From NCBI GenBank assembly GCA_026987255.1, contig JALSNA010000447.1:1-7038 (forward strand): a DNA stretch of 7,038 nucleotides, written 5' to 3'. Below the pieces are notes generated by a model, which was not told the DNA's origin, did no database searches, and was given only the letters and a program-made list of their open reading frames with translations. Of the stretch, positions 6,755-7,038 are shown in pieces; position 1 is the stretch's first letter, and each line of letters starts with the position of its first letter. Position numbers and translations under genes: made by a program. The DNA comes from Hyphomicrobiales bacterium. GTDB lineage: Bacteria; Pseudomonadota; Alphaproteobacteria; Rhizobiales; Aestuariivirgaceae.

Positions 6755-6862
6755 CGGGAAGGGGTTTTCAACCCCTTCCCGAACGTTGGCTGCTTGGCAA
6801 GCTACGCTGATACATGCGGCAACCGCTCAAAACGTTTCGGAAGGGGATACAATCCCCTTCCG
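6755..6862. repeat. Paired palindromes in inverted arrangement (REP/BIME-like) downstream of pfp
   Basis: Palindrome 1: CGGGAAGGGGTT (6755-6766) pairs with AACCCCTTCCCG (6770-6781), 12 bp, 3-base loop. Palindrome 2: CGGAAGGGGAT (6838-6848) pairs with ATCCCCTTCCG (6852-6862), 11 bp, 3-base loop. Both share the GGAAGGGG core, but the bases next to the loop differ and stay paired. Each has AACGTT on the inner side, so 6772-6787 and 6831-6846 form a 16-base inverted repeat with 14 matches, around a 43-base centre. Neither stem is followed by a T-run, so these look less like ordinary terminators and more like members of a dispersed extragenic palindrome family. They may still protect the 3' end of the pfp mRNA. 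Copy number in the genome is unknown. Confidence 0.65.
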
Positions 6863-6896
6863 GCGGGGCCGGTGGCAGCAACAGAATCTTTGAGCG
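6824..6896. repeat. 8-bp inverted repeat enclosing the second palindrome
   Basis: CGCTCAAA at 6824-6831 is perfectly inverted as TTTGAGCG at 6889-6896. The two arms enclose 57 bases that contain palindrome 2 and a GC-rich stretch. The enclosed segment could fold as a long closing stem with an inner hairpin, or the arms could be ends of a tiny non-autonomous element. An 8-bp match at this spacing may also be chance. No target-site duplication is evident. Confidence 0.3.
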
Positions 6897-6927
6897 TTAC
6901 AACATTGCATGAAAGGATGAAAGCATA

Positions 6928-7038
6928 ATGATCCTACAGTTCATCGCAGGCGCTCCACTTTGGGTATGGCCGCTCCTTGTGCTTCTGATCGTGATTGGAC
7001 TCAGGGCTACGCGGCGGCGCACTACTCCCGCCTTGTTA
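6928..7038 (+). CDS. Start of a small integral membrane protein (runs off the right edge)
   Basis: 37 codons are visible and open to the window edge, beginning MILQFIAGAPLWVWPLL. Residues 10-26 form a hydrophobic membrane segment followed by a positive cluster (RATRRR, 26-31), so by the positive-inside rule that end is probably cytoplasmic. AAGGA at 6913-6917 lies 10 bases before the ATG, a good ribosome binding site; two nearby upstream ATGs (6909, 6917) hit stops within a few codons. The short aromatic start (P-x-W-V-W) followed by a membrane helix and basic residues resembles small multi-spanning hypothetical proteins of the DUF6622 kind, but this is recalled similarity from a fragment and not a firm assignment. 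Codon use includes more A/T-ending codons (CTA, CTT, ATT, ACT, TTA) than the cbb genes. No link to carbon fixation is indicated. Confidence 0.6.
   Translation, partial: MILQFIAGAPLWVWPLLVLLIVIGLRATRRRTTPALL

Noticed and set aside
6755..6781. Intrinsic terminator of pfp
   Set aside because: The stem is strong, but no T-run follows on either strand and a sister palindrome lies 57 bases away, so a repeat-family explanation fits better.

Overview
The window is GC-rich, with a strong G/C preference at third codon positions. It carries a Calvin-Benson-Bassham (cbb) gene cluster and its regulator. The minus-strand order fbp-prk-tkt-gap next to a divergent cbbR is the cbbF-P-T-G order known from form II RuBisCO operons of purple non-sulfur Alphaproteobacteria (the Rhodobacter cbbII type). 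An autotrophic or facultatively autotrophic proteobacterium, most likely an alphaproteobacterium, is the best reading. This rests on gene order and protein character only; no RuBisCO gene lies in the window.

Layout. Minus strand, transcribed right to left: class I fructose-1,6-bisphosphatase (4113 to 3103), phosphoribulokinase (3052 to 2174), transketolase (2117 to 135) and the first 50 bases of glyceraldehyde-3-phosphate dehydrogenase (50 to 1, cut by the window edge). Spacers are 50, 56 and 84 bases, and prk, tkt and gap have clear ribosome binding sites, so this looks like one operon. The tkt-gap spacer holds a perfect 12-bp GC-only hairpin. Plus strand: cbbR (4383-5306), a pyrophosphate-dependent phosphofructokinase (5474-6733), a non-coding stretch with two related palindromes in inverted arrangement (6755-6862), and the start of a small membrane protein (6928 to the right edge). 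The 269-base region between fbp and cbbR is the control region: a good sigma70-like promoter for cbbR, overlapping T-N11-A motifs typical of LysR/CbbR sites, and a long GC-rich fbp leader with a strong hairpin.

How the genes work together. Prk makes the CO2 acceptor, Tkt shuffles carbon in the regeneration phase, Gap handles the reductive step, and CbbR would switch the operon on. The standout is the operon's fructose bisphosphatase. It keeps the family fold motifs and sugar-phosphate-binding half but has lost several normally invariant metal ligands (DPLDGSS reads DAFNGSS, the second Glu of SEE is Lys, the Glu of the YExxP motif is His). On the other side of cbbR sits an apparently intact PPi-dependent phosphofructokinase, a reversible enzyme that can dephosphorylate fructose-1,6-bisphosphate while conserving pyrophosphate. 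My inference is that the PPi enzyme may carry the bisphosphatase step here and that the FBPase homologue may be inactive, altered or regulatory. I consider this the most interesting hypothesis in the window; it is not proven by sequence alone.
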